Source: Amoebidium appalachense
Lineage: Eukaryota > Ichthyosporea
Direction of reading: 5' to 3'
Length of the DNA: 64,000 nucleotides
Assembly: GCA_963693365.1 (NCBI GenBank)
Contig: CAVNZM010000003.1
Location: forward strand, 682,001-746,000
Shown: positions 1-10,980 of the stretch, piece after piece
Numbering within the stretch: position 1 is the stretch's first letter
Layout: the number at the start of each line of letters is the position of its first letter
Position numbers and translations under genes: made by a program
The notes under the pieces: generated by a model
Database searches by the model: none
Seen by the model: the letters and a program-made list of their open reading frames with translations, nothing else
Told to the model about the DNA's origin: nothing

Positions 1-2463
1 TTTGTGGACGATTTCAGCCATACGGCTGAACCACTCACGCGAATGCTGGGCACCTCGAAGGAGGATTCAGAATTACTAAAACGAATTCACGCAAAAATGC
101 CCCCCTCTACGAAACCCGCCAAACGCAACGGCAGCGCAAAACAACGAAAAGACGAAGCAAAAAATTTGCACGCCGATTCTGCAGCTATTTTGGCCACGAA
201 AAAGAAAGCACAGAAAAATGCTGCATGGGTGTGGGGTACGGAACAGGAGAAAGCATACGATACCCTTAAGAATGCGTTAATTAATGCACCTGTGCTTGCT
301 CACCCCGATTTCACCAAACCTTTTATTGTTGACTCAGATGCTTCACAGTATGCTCTGGGCGCAGTGATTTCGCAGGTAGGTGATGACGGCAAAGAACGAC
401 CCATAGCTTATGCTAGCAGAACACTCTCTAAGAGTGAACGAAATTATGCGGCGAATAAAAGGGAAGCCTTAGGTGTGTATTGGGCTGTGTGCAAAGCATT
501 TCGCGCTTACACCTATGGGGCTCCTTTCTTGTTACGAACCGACCACTCCAGCTTGACGCGCATTCTGTCTACCGGCGATGCACCGGAACCTGTTGTTGCA
601 GGCTGGCAAATGGCGCTTTCCGCATACACATACGAAATTCAGCACAGGGCGGGCAAACACCACAGCAATGCTGATGGACTCTCTCGGCCATCTAAAGAAA
701 ATGCGCAACCAGGACCCGAAGATACTGAGCTGACATACCCCTCACTGATCGGCACAGTCTCGGGCTCGTCCACGGTGTTTGCGGTAACACGCTCCGCCGC
801 AGCGACAGCGCAGGCACAAGCTGCCACCCACCCACCCCCAGCTGAACCCACGAAACCTAATACCACGCCGCCAGAATTTATTCCCCCAAAAGCGGATGGA
901 CGAATGCCCACCTATGAACAGTATGTGTCAGCACAGAAGGCTGATAAACACATTGCGAAAGTCAGGGCCTACCTGGAAAAAGCACCGGGCTACGAATTAT
1001 TTGGCAACGAAATCGCGATGGAAGCTAGTCGCTGCACCATAGACAATGACCTTGTGTATGTGTGGGTCCTAGAACAGCGTGGCCCCCGCAAACCCAGCAA
1101 GGAACCACGAATTTGGGTGCCGTCTACGCTTGTGCGCCTCGTTTTGGCCGCATGTCACGACGCCCCAACCGCAGGTCACCTCGACGCAGCACGCACCTTC
1201 CACCGTGTTACCCAGATAGCATGGTGGCCACATGTATGGCAAGACTCGGTGCAGTGGGTAACCACATGCAAAGCCTGTCAATACCGGAAGACACCCCGAA
1301 TGCAAAAGAAACTACGAATTCACGATGGTTTTATCCCCACCTATCCCTTTCAATACGTGTCTATGGACATTACTGAGATGCCTACGAAATCTGATCTCAG
1401 AGTTTCCCTGTTGGTGTTTCTCGACCTCTTCACTCGCTGGCCGGAAGTGATTTTATTTCACAAAACACCCACAGCCGAAGATGTGGCAAAGGCATTCGAA
1501 GACTCCATCTACTGCCGTCACGGTCGTCCGGAATTTTTAGTATCAGACAACGGCGCGAATTTGGCAGCTATGTTGGTCACAGATGTCTGTCGAGTGTTGG
1601 CTACAAAACGAATTTTTGCAAGTCCCTACAGCCCCCAGACCAATGGTGCCGTAGAGCGATTCAATCGCACACTTAAGAATATTCTTGCCACTCTCGTGCA
1701 GGATAAACACCACGAATGGATTGACTACTTACCGCAAGTACTGTTTTCCTACCGCACCGCCTACCACTCTTCCTTGGGGGACACGCCATTCTTCATGCTT
1801 TATGGCAGAGATCCGGTCGAGCCCCCCCGCCCCCCAATTGCGGCTTCATGTGGGATGGAGACGGAGGAATACCGTCGAGAACTACTGCAACGAGTGCAGT
1901 ATGCCCGGCAAACAGTCACACGAATTATGTCTGAAGCTGCCCGTCGTAGTAAAATCACGGCTAACAAAAATGCTCGTGAACCCACAGAACTCGAGGGTCT
2001 GGTGTTGAAAGCAGTCACAGACTCCACCACCGACCACAGTCTACCCACGGCACTCAGACCTAAATGGGAAGGTCCGTATCGCGTCCTGCGGCGCGTTACC
2101 GACGCCCCCATGTCTTACGAAATTCAGCGGGTTGGGTCAACGGACACCGTTCGAGCACACGCACGTCACTTGAAGCCGTATTTTCCCCGTGACGACGTTG
2201 ATATGACGCCTGCCGACTCTGGTCCGCAAGATTCACCCACCCCCACCTTCGAAGTGGCAAAAATTATTGCCCACAAGTACGACTCGGCAACTGCCCAAGC
2301 CCTTTACAAAGTTCGTTGGAAAGGGTACACGGCTAAGAACGACACCTGGGAACCTCACTCCGGCCTGCAAGACACAGCCGCAGGAGCACTCACAGACTAC
2401 CTAGGTACTTTGGTGGCCGGCCCTGCCAGCCAGCCCGCACGAAAGAAGCGCCGACGTCGCTAA
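1..2463 (+). CDS. Ty3/gypsy polyprotein, 3' part (RT end, RNase H, integrase, chromodomain)
   Basis: This is the C-terminal 820 residues of a Pol polyprotein. The frame is already open at the window edge, so Gag, protease and most of RT lie outside. The first residues (FVDDFSHTAEPLTRML) match the RT connection region. RNase H follows at about residues 95-230 (VDSDASQYALGAVIS with its catalytic Asp, later TDHSSL and NADGLSR). An H2C2 zinc-binding region lies at about 390-430 (GHLDAARTFHR and CKACQYRK). The integrase core has its D-D-E residues in DITEMP (about 455), SDNGAN (about 516) and GAVERFNR (about 552). A chromodomain ends the protein at about 745-800 (YKVRWKGYTAKNDTWEP), which places the element among the chromoviruses. 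The frame is unbroken to TAA at 2461-2463, so this copy may be recent. Confidence 0.95.
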   Translation, partial: FVDDFSHTAEPLTRMLGTSKEDSELLKRIHAKMPPSTKPAKRNGSAKQRKDEAKNLHADSAAILATKKKAQKNAAWVWGTEQEKAYDTLKNALINAPVLAHPDFTKPFIVDSDASQYALGAVISQVGDDGKERPIAYASRTLSKSERNYAANKREALGVYWAVCKAFRAYTYGAPFLLRTDHSSLTRILSTGDAPEPVVAGWQMALSAYTYEIQHRAGKHHSNADGLSRPSKENAQPGPEDTELTYPSLIGTVSGSSTVFAVTRSAAATAQAQAATHPPPAEPTKPNTTPPEFIPPKADGRMPTYEQYVSAQKADKHIAKVRAYLEKAPGYELFGNEIAMEASRCTIDNDLVYVWVLEQRGPRKPSKEPRIWVPSTLVRLVLAACHDAPTAGHLDAARTFHRVTQIAWWPHVWQDSVQWVTTCKACQYRKTPRMQKKLRIHDGFIPTYPFQYVSMDITEMPTKSDLRVSLLVFLDLFTRWPEVILFHKTPTAEDVAKAFEDSIYCRHGRPEFLVSDNGANLAAMLVTDVCRVLATKRIFASPYSPQTNGAVERFNRTLKNILATLVQDKHHEWIDYLPQVLFSYRTAYHSSLGDTPFFMLYGRDPVEPPRPPIAASCGMETEEYRRELLQRVQYARQTVTRIMSEAARRSKITANKNAREPTELEGLVLKAVTDSTTDHSLPTALRPKWEGPYRVLRRVTDAPMSYEIQRVGSTDTVRAHARHLKPYFPRDDVDMTPADSGPQDSPTPTFEVAKIIAHKYDSATAQALYKVRWKGYTAKNDTWEPHSGLQDTAAGALTDYLGTLVAGPASQPARKKRRRR

Positions 2464-2471
2464 CTTCCCTC

Positions 2472-2527
2472 AGCCTGGTGGTTTACCGTCTCCAGACCAT
2501 ACCACCAGGCTCCCGAGAAGGGGGGAG
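2472..2527 (+). other. Hairpin and polypurine tract before the gypsy 3' LTR
   Basis: A perfect 11-bp inverted repeat (AGCCTGGTGGT at 2472-2482 and its complement at 2501-2511) lies between the Pol stop codon and a purine run (GAGAAGGGGGGAG, 2515-2527) that directly abuts the LTR. The purine run is the expected plus-strand priming site. The hairpin could be a structure at the 3' end of the internal region; its role is inference. Confidence 0.6.
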
Positions 2528-3143
2528 TGTAAACATCTGTACACGCCGTACATGTTTACTATTAAGAATATACTGTACATATCATAGTGATCACGTAGAT
2601 ATTGTGTACATATGATCAGATCAATATCACACGCGACAGCCGCGGGCTGCGGCTCACGACTGAGCCGCGGCGCCGGCAATATGCAGTGGCCGTGCAGTCA
2701 GTATGAACCAATAGAATTCGAGAACCGCTAGGATAGGAATGCAAGTCTCATCCACTACGGAGGCGACATCTATAGCTAAACGAACGGAACCAATAAGGAA
2801 ATCAGACCCAGTTGCATAAACCTAAACGGGCTTAAGTATTGACCAATCATTTGCCACAAAGTTATCCTTTTAGTTAGCTTCATGTTATTGGTGCACTGTG
2901 TGCACATAAAGACGACCGCACTCTTCTGACTGGTCAGAAGTCACGAAGGGGGTTTACGCTGTTTACTCGAGGCAAAGAGAACCAGTCTCAGGTATGGGGG
3001 GGGGGGTTTTGCTCGGAATATCCCCTCAGCGGTATATCATGATCACGTACATAGATGTCGGGTGGTGACTATATATCAGGGTTTACTTTCTCTACGAGAC
3101 ACCATAAAGACTACAAGGAGAAATCAATTAGTTGGGGTTCCCC

Positions 3144-3185
<42 letters not shown>

Positions 3186-3217
3186 GGGCTCCCCTCGGGA
3201 CACTCGGTATCAGCTGG

Positions 3218-3284
<67 letters not shown>

Positions 3285-4104
3285 TGCGCTATAATTTTGT
3301 AGTGATGTGTTTCTCAAGCCAATCAATACATCTAATAAACAGTCGTAGTTACGCGTGTTTAGTATAAAATCAAGGATGTTGTAATTTAAGGTAGGCTATC
3401 TTTCTGGGTGTCTGTTGTGAATGTGACGTGTGTGTGTTGCGGTATTATGTGGTCTATCAAACTACATTTGGCGATACATGACCGGTTAAACTGTGTGTGT
3501 GTGTGTTGTTTGGGCATGCAAATGATGCCACCTTATACTTATTAGATCTCCACTGTATAGCACGTGTACAGTAAAAGCGTGGTAATTGATAATAATACCA
3601 TCAGCTAGAGAAAGACCAGTTCTACAGGAAGGTAATATTATTTAGGTGTTATCATGCGAGTGCCATATTTGGCAATATGGTTGAGGCGGTCAGTATATAT
3701 AAAACGAGACATAAGGCTTAGTTTTTCAAGGTGTATGCTTTCATCGGGTCTAGTGTCGTGTGGTATCTTTTTCCATTTGTTATATTGCGTGATTATCTTG
3801 TGATTGTGTACATGTTTAATAAGTAAGTGGCAGTCCAAAGTCACACACACACTATTGCGGGGTTTATTTGTATTTGTGCCCAGGGGAGAAGGGGAGAGAG
3901 AGGGGAGGAAAGAAGGCATCAATGCCACCCATCCAGATGATCCGGAACCTGGGGGCTATATAAACAAGCCGTCCCAGTACGGGGGATCACTCTGAACGAG
4001 CACATTAAATAGTAACCTGGCCGCGTGTGCCTTACTACCCGTTCTCTGTCTTTATTCTGATTCAGTTGTTCTCTGCCTTATCCCAACTAGTTCAACTGTT
4101 TACA
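2528..4104 (+). repeat. Gypsy 3' long terminal repeat
   Basis: The LTR begins TGTAAACA right after the polypurine tract and ends TGTTTACA, a perfect 8-bp inverted terminal pair with TG...CA ends, about 1.58 kb apart. A TATA box (TATATAAA, 3957-3964) lies about 140 bp before the end, as expected for the U3/R boundary. The LTR also contains a T run (about 3145-3181) and a (GT)n tract (about 3219-3280). The matching 5' LTR is outside the window, so LTR divergence and the target-site duplication cannot be read. Confidence 0.85.
3957..3964 (+). promoter_or_regulatory. Putative TATA box in the gypsy LTR
   Basis: TATATAAA sits in the last tenth of the LTR, where retrotransposon transcription normally starts. 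Its position relative to the LTR end supports the call; there is no other evidence. Confidence 0.5.
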
Positions 4105-4681
4105 CCTCCTCAAGGGCCCTGGACCATCTTGACGAGAGCTGGGGGTAATAGTCGCGCTCCATATTGGCCCGCACGACCTGGGCAAACGCACCACCCTCAG
4201 TAGCCCTGATGTGCTGGTAAGTCACACGGTCGCCTACCAGGTTGAGGATGTCGCCCACCATGCTCCATGTCAGGTCGAGACGCCGCCGCAGGTGGGTAGC
4301 TTCGTCTTCATCGGGCAGCCGCGGCATAGCAGCCACGGCGTTGTAGAGATGCAGGAGGGCGTTGCCCAAGCCCCCAGCAAACTCCACTTCTTCACGGACC
4401 GCCTGGCTGAGTTCACTGCGCTCAAACCCTAGGTGCTCAACAGGAATCGGACCGGGCCCGTTGCTGAGGGAGTCCTCCACCACGAACCGGGCAAAGCCGC
4501 CGAAGGCAGGGTGCATGGTTACCAAAGCTTGGCGTTGCACCGGAACCAACGGCAGTTCGGAGAAGCCCCAGTTGCGCCCAAGTCGCTCACGGCGGGCCTC
4601 GTTACTCTCGACAGCATCGCCAGAAATGAGGCGGCGGAGCTCCGCAAGATAAGCTGAGTAGTTGGCGTCCATTCTAGTCAC
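4100..4681 (-). pseudogene. Unrecognised ORF truncated by the gypsy LTR
   Basis: This 193-residue ORF begins with MTRMDANYSAYLAELRRLIS. It is rich in Leu, Arg and Glu, predicted mostly helical, and has no motif I recognise. Its last codons read into the terminal bases of the gypsy LTR, and the TAA stop is supplied by the LTR end, so the original C-terminus was cut off by that insertion. Upstream of the start (about 4785-4850), sequence such as GAGAGCAGCGACGGGG and CTTTTTATAGTACC loosely resembles the terminal repeats of the DIRS-like element at 6.4 kb and 19.8 kb. A Gag-like ORF of a related element is therefore possible, but that is inference. Confidence 0.45.
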
Positions 4682-6099
4682 TACTAGAGTGGCGGGAGCA
4701 ACGACGTGCAGGACGGAAAGTTAAAAGTATACAGGCGCACTGCCACTGTGATTGCTACCTAATCACCAACCGTCACTGCTAGAGAGAGCAGCGACGGGGG
4801 ACAAAAAGTGAGGGTGATTTAACCATCACACGCTTTTTATAGTACCCTAAAAAGCTGCTACTGTGCCTATTGGGTGATCACTTCGATCTCCCAATATGGC
4901 ACTACTAAGTTTAGAAAATCTGGATTTACAAATCAACGATTCTAATTGACCCCAACTGGCACTATTTTTAGTTACGCCTTATCCCACGGTTCTAGCCGCA
5001 GCAACGCTAGTGGGGAAATGAGCACAGCTCACTTTAACAACACCAGCCGGGAGCGACCCGGGACACATACACAAACATAAAGACTTGAAAGGGGAAGATC
5101 CCATGCCCAGGACGCTGACCCGAACCGTGGCCGGTGACTCGGATTGGTCTCCCACTTGAACGTTGGGCCGGGATGCCCAAGCGGCGCGCCGTCGACGTCA
5201 GAGGGCCGGTGCTGTTCATGACGTCATGTCTTACGGCCGGGTGATAACAAATTGGTGGTGCTGCTTTGACGTGGTCTGGGGTGATGGCTTCTAGGGGGCG
5301 GCCAGACCGGTGGACCGTCGAGGCAGAAAAAATCGGAAGTAACCAGGATCGATCCTGCGACTTTGAGCTTGGCACGCAGAGATCTTACCATTGCACCAAC
5401 CCGCCCCCCGTCAAGATTCCCAGCTCATGTATATTATATGCATGTTGAGCTTCGAATGAATAGATACTGAAGTAGCCTTTGTTTCTACTATCGAACCTCG
5501 ACGCGGTCCATATCAATTTGGCGTGGGCCAACGGTGTTCGTGGATATCGATGATCGCCGGTGGGAATTCGAAGCCCTGAAAATAATAATTAGCTTGGAGT
5601 TTTGTACGTGGGTATACGTTGTGAAGAGTAATGTTTAGTAATCATAGTATTAGCTGCTTGTGTATTATACGTCTGATGCCTATGATACGTATGTACGTAC
5701 AGTGAATGGTTTGTTTGTGAATCAAGTTACTATGTGGATGCAGTGGGAAAACACGCCCACAAGCGGACTACGAAAACTTTACATGAGCAACGGTTCTAAT
5801 ATAGCGGAAGTTGTAGATGGAAGCGATGTTCGAAGTTTTGAGTCCTACGGTTAGGTAACTTCCGGAAGTTCCGAGCCTCCGAGGCCTCTAGGGCCTGGGC
5901 CGCCTGGCCATGGCCTCCTGAGGCAACAAGCGGAGAACAAAAAGTGCCTGTTGGCCTTGGTGCCGGCAACGTATCACGACCTCAAGCCTGTATGTCAATA
6001 ATAAATAAACAGCACAATCCCCCAGAACAAAAACAAACTGAAACAATCTATTATTAACAAGAGTTTATAATTTCACACCCTGGGGTAGTCTCCAAGGCT
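4682..6099. other. Intergenic stretch with one tRNA-like segment
   Basis: No convincing coding sequence is visible. The stretch contains the tRNA-like segment at 5333-5405 and otherwise unique-looking sequence up to the DIRS-like terminal repeat. Confidence 0.5.
5333..5405 (-). ncRNA. tRNA-like / SINE head candidate
   Basis: Read on the minus strand, this has an A-box-like TGGTGCAATGGTAAGAT (5382-5398) and a B-box-like GGATCGATCC (5346-5355) at a tRNA-like spacing, with GCC at the position of a glycine anticodon. The anticodon stem has mismatches and the T-arm is a short palindrome, so it does not fold into a good tRNA. A decayed tRNA or the pol III promoter head of a SINE fits better. Confidence 0.3.
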
Positions 6100-6580
6100 T
6101 TTTAGACACCAAACTGCTTTTCGATTGCTTTATGGCCGGTCTGATGATGAGAGGCAGCACCCGGCCGCCGTCCCCGCAGGCCCCCACTGGGCCGCAAACA
6201 AATCACATGTACTGACTCCCGGCCCTGGGGCCATACACACGAGATCAATACAGATAAGGCCCTCGGGCCCGAAAACAGAAATCATCCCCCCCCCCCCCCC
6301 CCAACCAAGCACTACTACCCTCAACGCTAGCACTTACAGCCCTGATCCATAAAGCTGAGAACAGCAGGCAAACGGCGAGGAAACAGAATGCGGGCGGGTG
6401 GGTGGGTCCTAAGAAGAAGCGGCGAGGAAAAGACTGTTTGAGAGAAGCGAAAAACACGACTTTTATAGTCGCTTCTACAGGAAGAGATGTGTGATGCCGA
6501 TCATCACACCATCTTCTTCCGATTGGTGGATAAAATGAGTATTTACCAAATATATCATTTTAGACACCAAACTGCTATCT
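6100..6580 (-). repeat. 3' terminal split repeats of the DIRS-like element
   Basis: Two blocks here recur at 19766-20217 in the same orientation but in the other order. Block X (6100-6300; TTTAGACACCAAACTGC to a C run) matches 20018-20217. Block Y (6407-6568; GAAGCGGCGAGG to GAGTATTTACCAAA) matches 19766-19917, and here a short end of X (6557-6580) follows it. This X-Y ... Y-X arrangement is the split direct repeat pattern known for DIRS-order (PAT/Ngaro-like) retrotransposons. Confidence 0.7.
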
Positions 6581-6693
6581 ACGTCCACTAAGCCACAGCC
6601 GGCTAACATAAACTATTACATTTACGCTGGCTGGCTGGGGCCCCTCACAGCCTGTCCAGGAACCGGGGGTGCTGTCCAGACGAAAATTAATGC

Positions 6694-7467
6694 TCAGGCT
6701 TGCATACGCCACGGCCGCACCCCGCGCGGGAAAATCACCTCAGAGGGGCGCAGCACACTTGCCGAAGCCAACCCCTGAATGACGGGCCACCACGACACCG
6801 TATCCCACACTGGAACGACGAGGATGCCCGCTGCACCTTCCCGCTGCAGCTTGGCCACCATTCGCTTGATCAGCGGGAACGGAGGCGCCCACCAGCTTGG
6901 TGCCGTCCACGGCACCGCCAACCCGTCTGCCATCCCACCGGGGGCCCCTGCCTGGGCCCACACATTAAACTCGGCCTTCACTGCCGAGGTGTGGGTGGCA
7001 AACCGATCGACTTCGGGCTGCATGCCCAGCAGCCACTCCACCCGCTCGACTGCCTCCGGCGTGACTTGCCATTCATGCTGGGGGTCCACCCGCGACAGCC
7101 AATCTGCTCGGTCGTTGAGCTCACCAGGGATGTAGGCCACCTCCTGTGGCCAAGGCAACCCGTGGTCGAGGCACAACTGCAGAAGTTGCCACAGAATGCG
7201 CTGCATCGAGGGGCTGCCGCTGCCCTTTTTCCGCACGGCCCCAAGGGCCGCCTGGGCATCGGCTTGCCACTGCACACGCTGCCCACGGAGGGCTTCCTGC
7301 AGGGCAGGGCTCTGATAGGCCTCCAACAGGCCCTCACACTCCGCAATCGCCGCCGCCCGCGGAGCGTCGTCGGCTGCCCACCTGCCCGCCGCCTCAAGCG
7401 CAGGGGCAGGGGGATCCCGCCACTTGAAGCACGGCCCCCCAGCCGTGTGTGGTGGCAGCATCCGTGA
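6694..7467 (-). pseudogene. DIRS-like RNase H region of the RT-RNase H gene (3' half)
   Basis: On the minus strand the segment opens with the RNase H aspartate motif TDAATTHGWGAVL (about 7415-7466). It then changes frame near a six-G run and continues for about 240 codons with ELNDRADWLSR (the N-x-x-AD-x-LSR motif), VDRFATHTS and a tail with WWAPPFPLIKRM and PVWDTVSWWP. These motifs are typical of the region after RT in DIRS-order elements. The 5' half of the gene lies at 18278-19449, with the 10.8 kb insertion between. No tyrosine recombinase is seen between the stop (6694) and the terminal repeats, so the element could not integrate on its own. Confidence 0.8.
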
Positions 7468-7489
7468 CATCAGCAAACTTCCCGGAAGT

Positions 7490-8445
7490 ATTGCCAACGT
7501 ATTTTTTGCTATTGGCGCTATTGGCGATATTGGCAATAGAACCCCTTGCCGCCAATAGGAACGCCATATTGCAATAATATTGCTTTGGTATTGTCAATGG
7601 TAATACAGTACCAATACCCTCTATTGTCGATATCCCGCTGATATGAATATATTATCCAGTATATGTTACATCAATATCGCCAATACATTAGAGTGCCATT
7701 ACATTGCCATTGCATTACTATTGCGCTAGCATTATAGACGTATTGCCAATATCAATTATACCCGGGCGATATCACAATAACAACCAAATAATATCAAAAA
7801 TACAGATAATGATATGGATAATACTGTATTTTCGCATTGTAGTTGCACTATGAACGCATTATTAATGTATTGCCAATATGTAATTCATAGAAATACAAAG
7901 ATTTAAATATCAAGAAACATATAAACAATGTATTGCCAACATATGATCCAACTATAATCAATATATAAATGCGGTATCGCCGATAGGTTGCTTATATATC
8001 GTGAGTATATTGATGACATAAACAGAGGTATGATTAATACACTCCCAACACATTACAAATAAGAAATATGTAAGTATGTTCCATATCAAGCATATATTGC
8101 CAACATACGAATGATACCACCACCATAAAGATATAAGTGTTGATAATGCATTACATATATATTATAAATATCACACTATATTATCCAAATACATTGCCAA
8201 TAAATTGATAATGGGAACGAATGCATGCAAAGTACAGTATAAGTGCGCTTATAATATGAAAGGCATATCGGAGTAACGCCTTATATCTAAGAATAATACG
8301 TATGACGAACATTGCCAATGTATTAATAATAGCTTTATTGATACCTCAATCACATGCTCAATATATTGGCAACATGCACACGGTACGGTAAGCACAGCCC
8401 CATGATCATTATCAATGAATTGCCAATGTATTGCACATGTCGACA
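7490..8445. repeat. Left subterminal TTGGCAA/TTGCCAA repeat region
   Basis: This AT-rich stretch has at least a dozen copies, in both orientations and irregularly spaced, of TATTGCCAATA or close variants (for example near 7491, 7512, 7749, 7870, 7930, 8200, 8311, 8363 and 8420). The rest is degenerate ATAT sequence without ORFs. It mirrors 17060-18265. In known DNA transposons, clustered subterminal motifs are transposase-binding sites; that role here is inferred. Confidence 0.75.
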
Positions 8446-8539
8446 TCCATACGTGTTCCGTATGGTCACTTTATTAACTTCGGTTGGATAGTGGCATCAA
8501 GCACACAAGTAAACAACACAACTAATATACCACCCCAAG

Positions 8540-8880
8540 AGCAACACAGAAACGGAACACGGAAACAACAGCAGCCATAGGACAAAGAGCCCCAGACCCA
8601 CAGGGTCTTGCCTCCATACTTTATTTACCTTAACAGGACAAAGAGCCGGTACCCACCTATGGGTGCTAAACATGCACATGATCATTCATGTGCTATAAGA
8701 GCAACACAGAAACGAAACACGGAAACAACAGCAGCCATAGGACAAAGAGCCCCAGACCCACAGGGTCTTGCCTCCATACTTTATTTACCTTAACAGGACA
8801 AAGAGCCGGTACCCACCTATGAAACGAAAAACGGAAACAACAGCAGCCATAGGACAAAGAGCCGGTACCCACCTCTAGAT
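8540..8880. repeat. Short tandem duplication (about 2.4 copies)
   Basis: A roughly 120-bp block from GAGCAACACAGAAACG to GCCGGTACCCACCTATG occurs at 8540-8660 and 8699-8820. A shortened third copy follows at 8821-8873. It has no coding potential and lies inside the TIR-bounded insertion. Confidence 0.8.
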
Positions 8881-9423
8881 GATGACGTAGCCTTATAGCT
8901 GCTGATGACTTCATGGGCCAACCTTGCCAAAACCTGTAAAGGAACTCGAGCTAAGAATTAGCTCATCCTACTTGCGAGAAGTGGGGGGGAGGGGGGGGGG
9001 GGGGGGGGGGGGGGGGGACTGAGGGGGCTGACTGAGAGTGGCAAAAAAAGAGTCGACAGAACCAACCTCAAAAATAGTAAGGACGGAAACCCGGACCAGA
9101 ACTTATGAAGTCTAGAGAAGCAGAAAATAGCTTGAACGATCGGTGGAGGGGATGATAGCTATAGTGCTAACAGCAAAAGTAGTGCCCACAGTCGCTGGTT
9201 CATGAACGTGAAAGGCAACGTGCATCTGCAGCCAGCAGACACACGCACACGCACGCACACACACACACATACACACACACACACACAGACACAGACACAG
9301 ACATAATCACAGGACGGACACAGACCAGACAGACAAACGCCATATGCACAAAAGCAGGCAACACAAAACTAACCTTCAAAGGGCAGCATGGTCCAAAACA
9401 ATCAGCACGGTGGCTGCGCACGG
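8881..9423. other. Non-coding stretch with G run and CA repeat
   Basis: The stretch contains a G run (8983-9017), unique sequence, and a (CA)n tract (about 9240-9290). No gene is seen. Confidence 0.5.
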
Positions 9424-9509
9424 TGGCTGCGCGATCTGCGGAGGGGATCTGTGACCAGGCGACCTGCGGGAAGGGAACTGCGACCAGGCGACCTGCGGGA
9501 AGGGACCTG
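9424..9509. repeat. 29-bp minisatellite, left part
   Basis: Tandem units contain CTGCGACCAGGCGACCTGC followed by GGGAAGGGA. The array is interrupted by the solo LTR at 9510-10452 and resumes at 10453. Confidence 0.8.
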
Positions 9510-9624
9510 TGTTGGAATACGTCACCATGTATGACAGCAAGAGCCTTGAAGTATGTATGTGTCCTAGCTTGTTTGTATTCGTGTCTGCTTTCCTCCTTTG
9601 TGTCTCTCTCTCTCTCCCTCTCTC

Positions 9625-9698
<74 letters not shown>

Positions 9699-10452
9699 CC
9701 CCCCCCCCCCCCCCCCCCCCCGTATCTCTCTCTCCCTTGTTTCTGTGGGCACAGATATCTGTAGATCTGTGCACACCTGGCTCTCTTGCCTGATAAGAAC
9801 TTATTGTGTTTTATTTCTATTTGCTCTCCTCTGTTTATCTGAGAGGTAGCGTGATTGGCTAGCCTCACTCGTTGTCTTTCCTTTATTTCAAAATGGCCTA
9901 GTTTGTTCTCAAAAGGATGGCTCGCCAATAGTCGCGAGCGAGTACATCTGTAGATTGTGTTGTGCATTCCTGTCTGTTAATATATGTGTGTTGTGATTGG
10001 ACAATAGATATATATGGAATTCGGTTTATTGCAAAGTGTCTTCACTTTGAGAGTGTCGACTGTTAGGAAATATATGTATTTAAATAAGTTTCTTTATAGA
10101 GACGAACATAAATATATATGTGAGTTAATAGTGACTAGATGTATAATTACTTAATTTATTTAAGTAAGAGTTTCTACACTTTAGTTTAATCGGAAGTTGG
10201 AATGCGTATGCTCTGTCGGAATGTGTTTTTCTATCTTCTGATAGAACCGATTGGTTCTCCCTCTTTAGTTGTGATAAGGTGATAAGTCGCAAGTACAAAA
10301 GGAACCGAGAGCACAATATAAAGATTCAGTTGTTGTTTGAAATCTTTCAATGTCTCGTGAACAACTCCGATTGCCCTCTCATTAATGTGTTAGTCGTGTT
10401 TTTACATGACACCTCTGTGCACTCTGCTCCCTTAGACCCGTACAAAACAACA
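9510..10452 (+). repeat. Solo LTR, family A (Ty1/copia-like)
   Basis: It begins TGTTGGAATACG and ends AAAACAACA, with TGTTG...CAACA inverted ends. The first ~676 bp match 33198-32523 (minus strand), and the last ~190 bp match 28759-28573 (minus strand), where the same LTR is split by a nested copia element. It contains an internal (CT)n plus C-run microsatellite (about 9600-9720) that the other copy shares. It is inserted in a 29-bp minisatellite: ACCTG precedes and follows it, but because TG is also the LTR start the duplication could be read as 3 or 5 bp. No internal region adjoins it, so it is a recombined solo LTR. Confidence 0.8.
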
Positions 10453-10541
10453 ACCTGCGACCAGGCGACCTGCGGGAAGGGACCTGCGACCAGGCGACCT
10501 GCGGGAAAGGACCTGCGGACCTGCGGGAAGGGGGAAGAGAA
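10453..10541. repeat. 29-bp minisatellite, right part
   Basis: This continues the array at 9424-9509, with about 2.5 further units ending in CTGCGGGAAGGGGG. Confidence 0.8.
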
Positions 10542-10944
10542 ATGGAGCAAACAACGTGCGTACAGGCTTAAATGGAGAAAAAATTGCAAACCGGATTGGG
10601 ATTTAGCCAATCACTATTCGCCGCGCCTGATTATGAAAAAGATATAAATAGATTTCGGCTCGCGCGCGCGCGTGCATCAGCTTGGTGCCCTTAGCGCTAC
10701 CCTTAGTGCCCTTAGTCACAACTATCAGACTATAGTTACGTGTCCTCCACTTCTTTGTTCTTGACCATTTTTTCGGCATGAAAGGGTTTCTGTTACTTCT
10801 TGCTGTCCTTCTTAGCGTGCTTGCTTGTCTTTTTTTCAACATGGGTGTCACTGGCGCTTTCGACTTCTTTGAAATCACACACACACACACACACATACAC
10901 ACACGCGCGCGCGCGCGCGCACGCACACACACTCACACATGCAC

Positions 10945-10980
<36 letters not shown>

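Noticed and set aside
6125-6352. Small frame repeated at 19845-20225
   Set aside because: Its similarity comes from the duplicated terminal repeat X of the DIRS-like element, not from a conserved protein.
9200-9967. 255-codon frame with Arg-Glu repeats
   Set aside because: It is the (GA)n/(CT)n microsatellite inside LTR family A; the same repeat appears in the other LTR copy.
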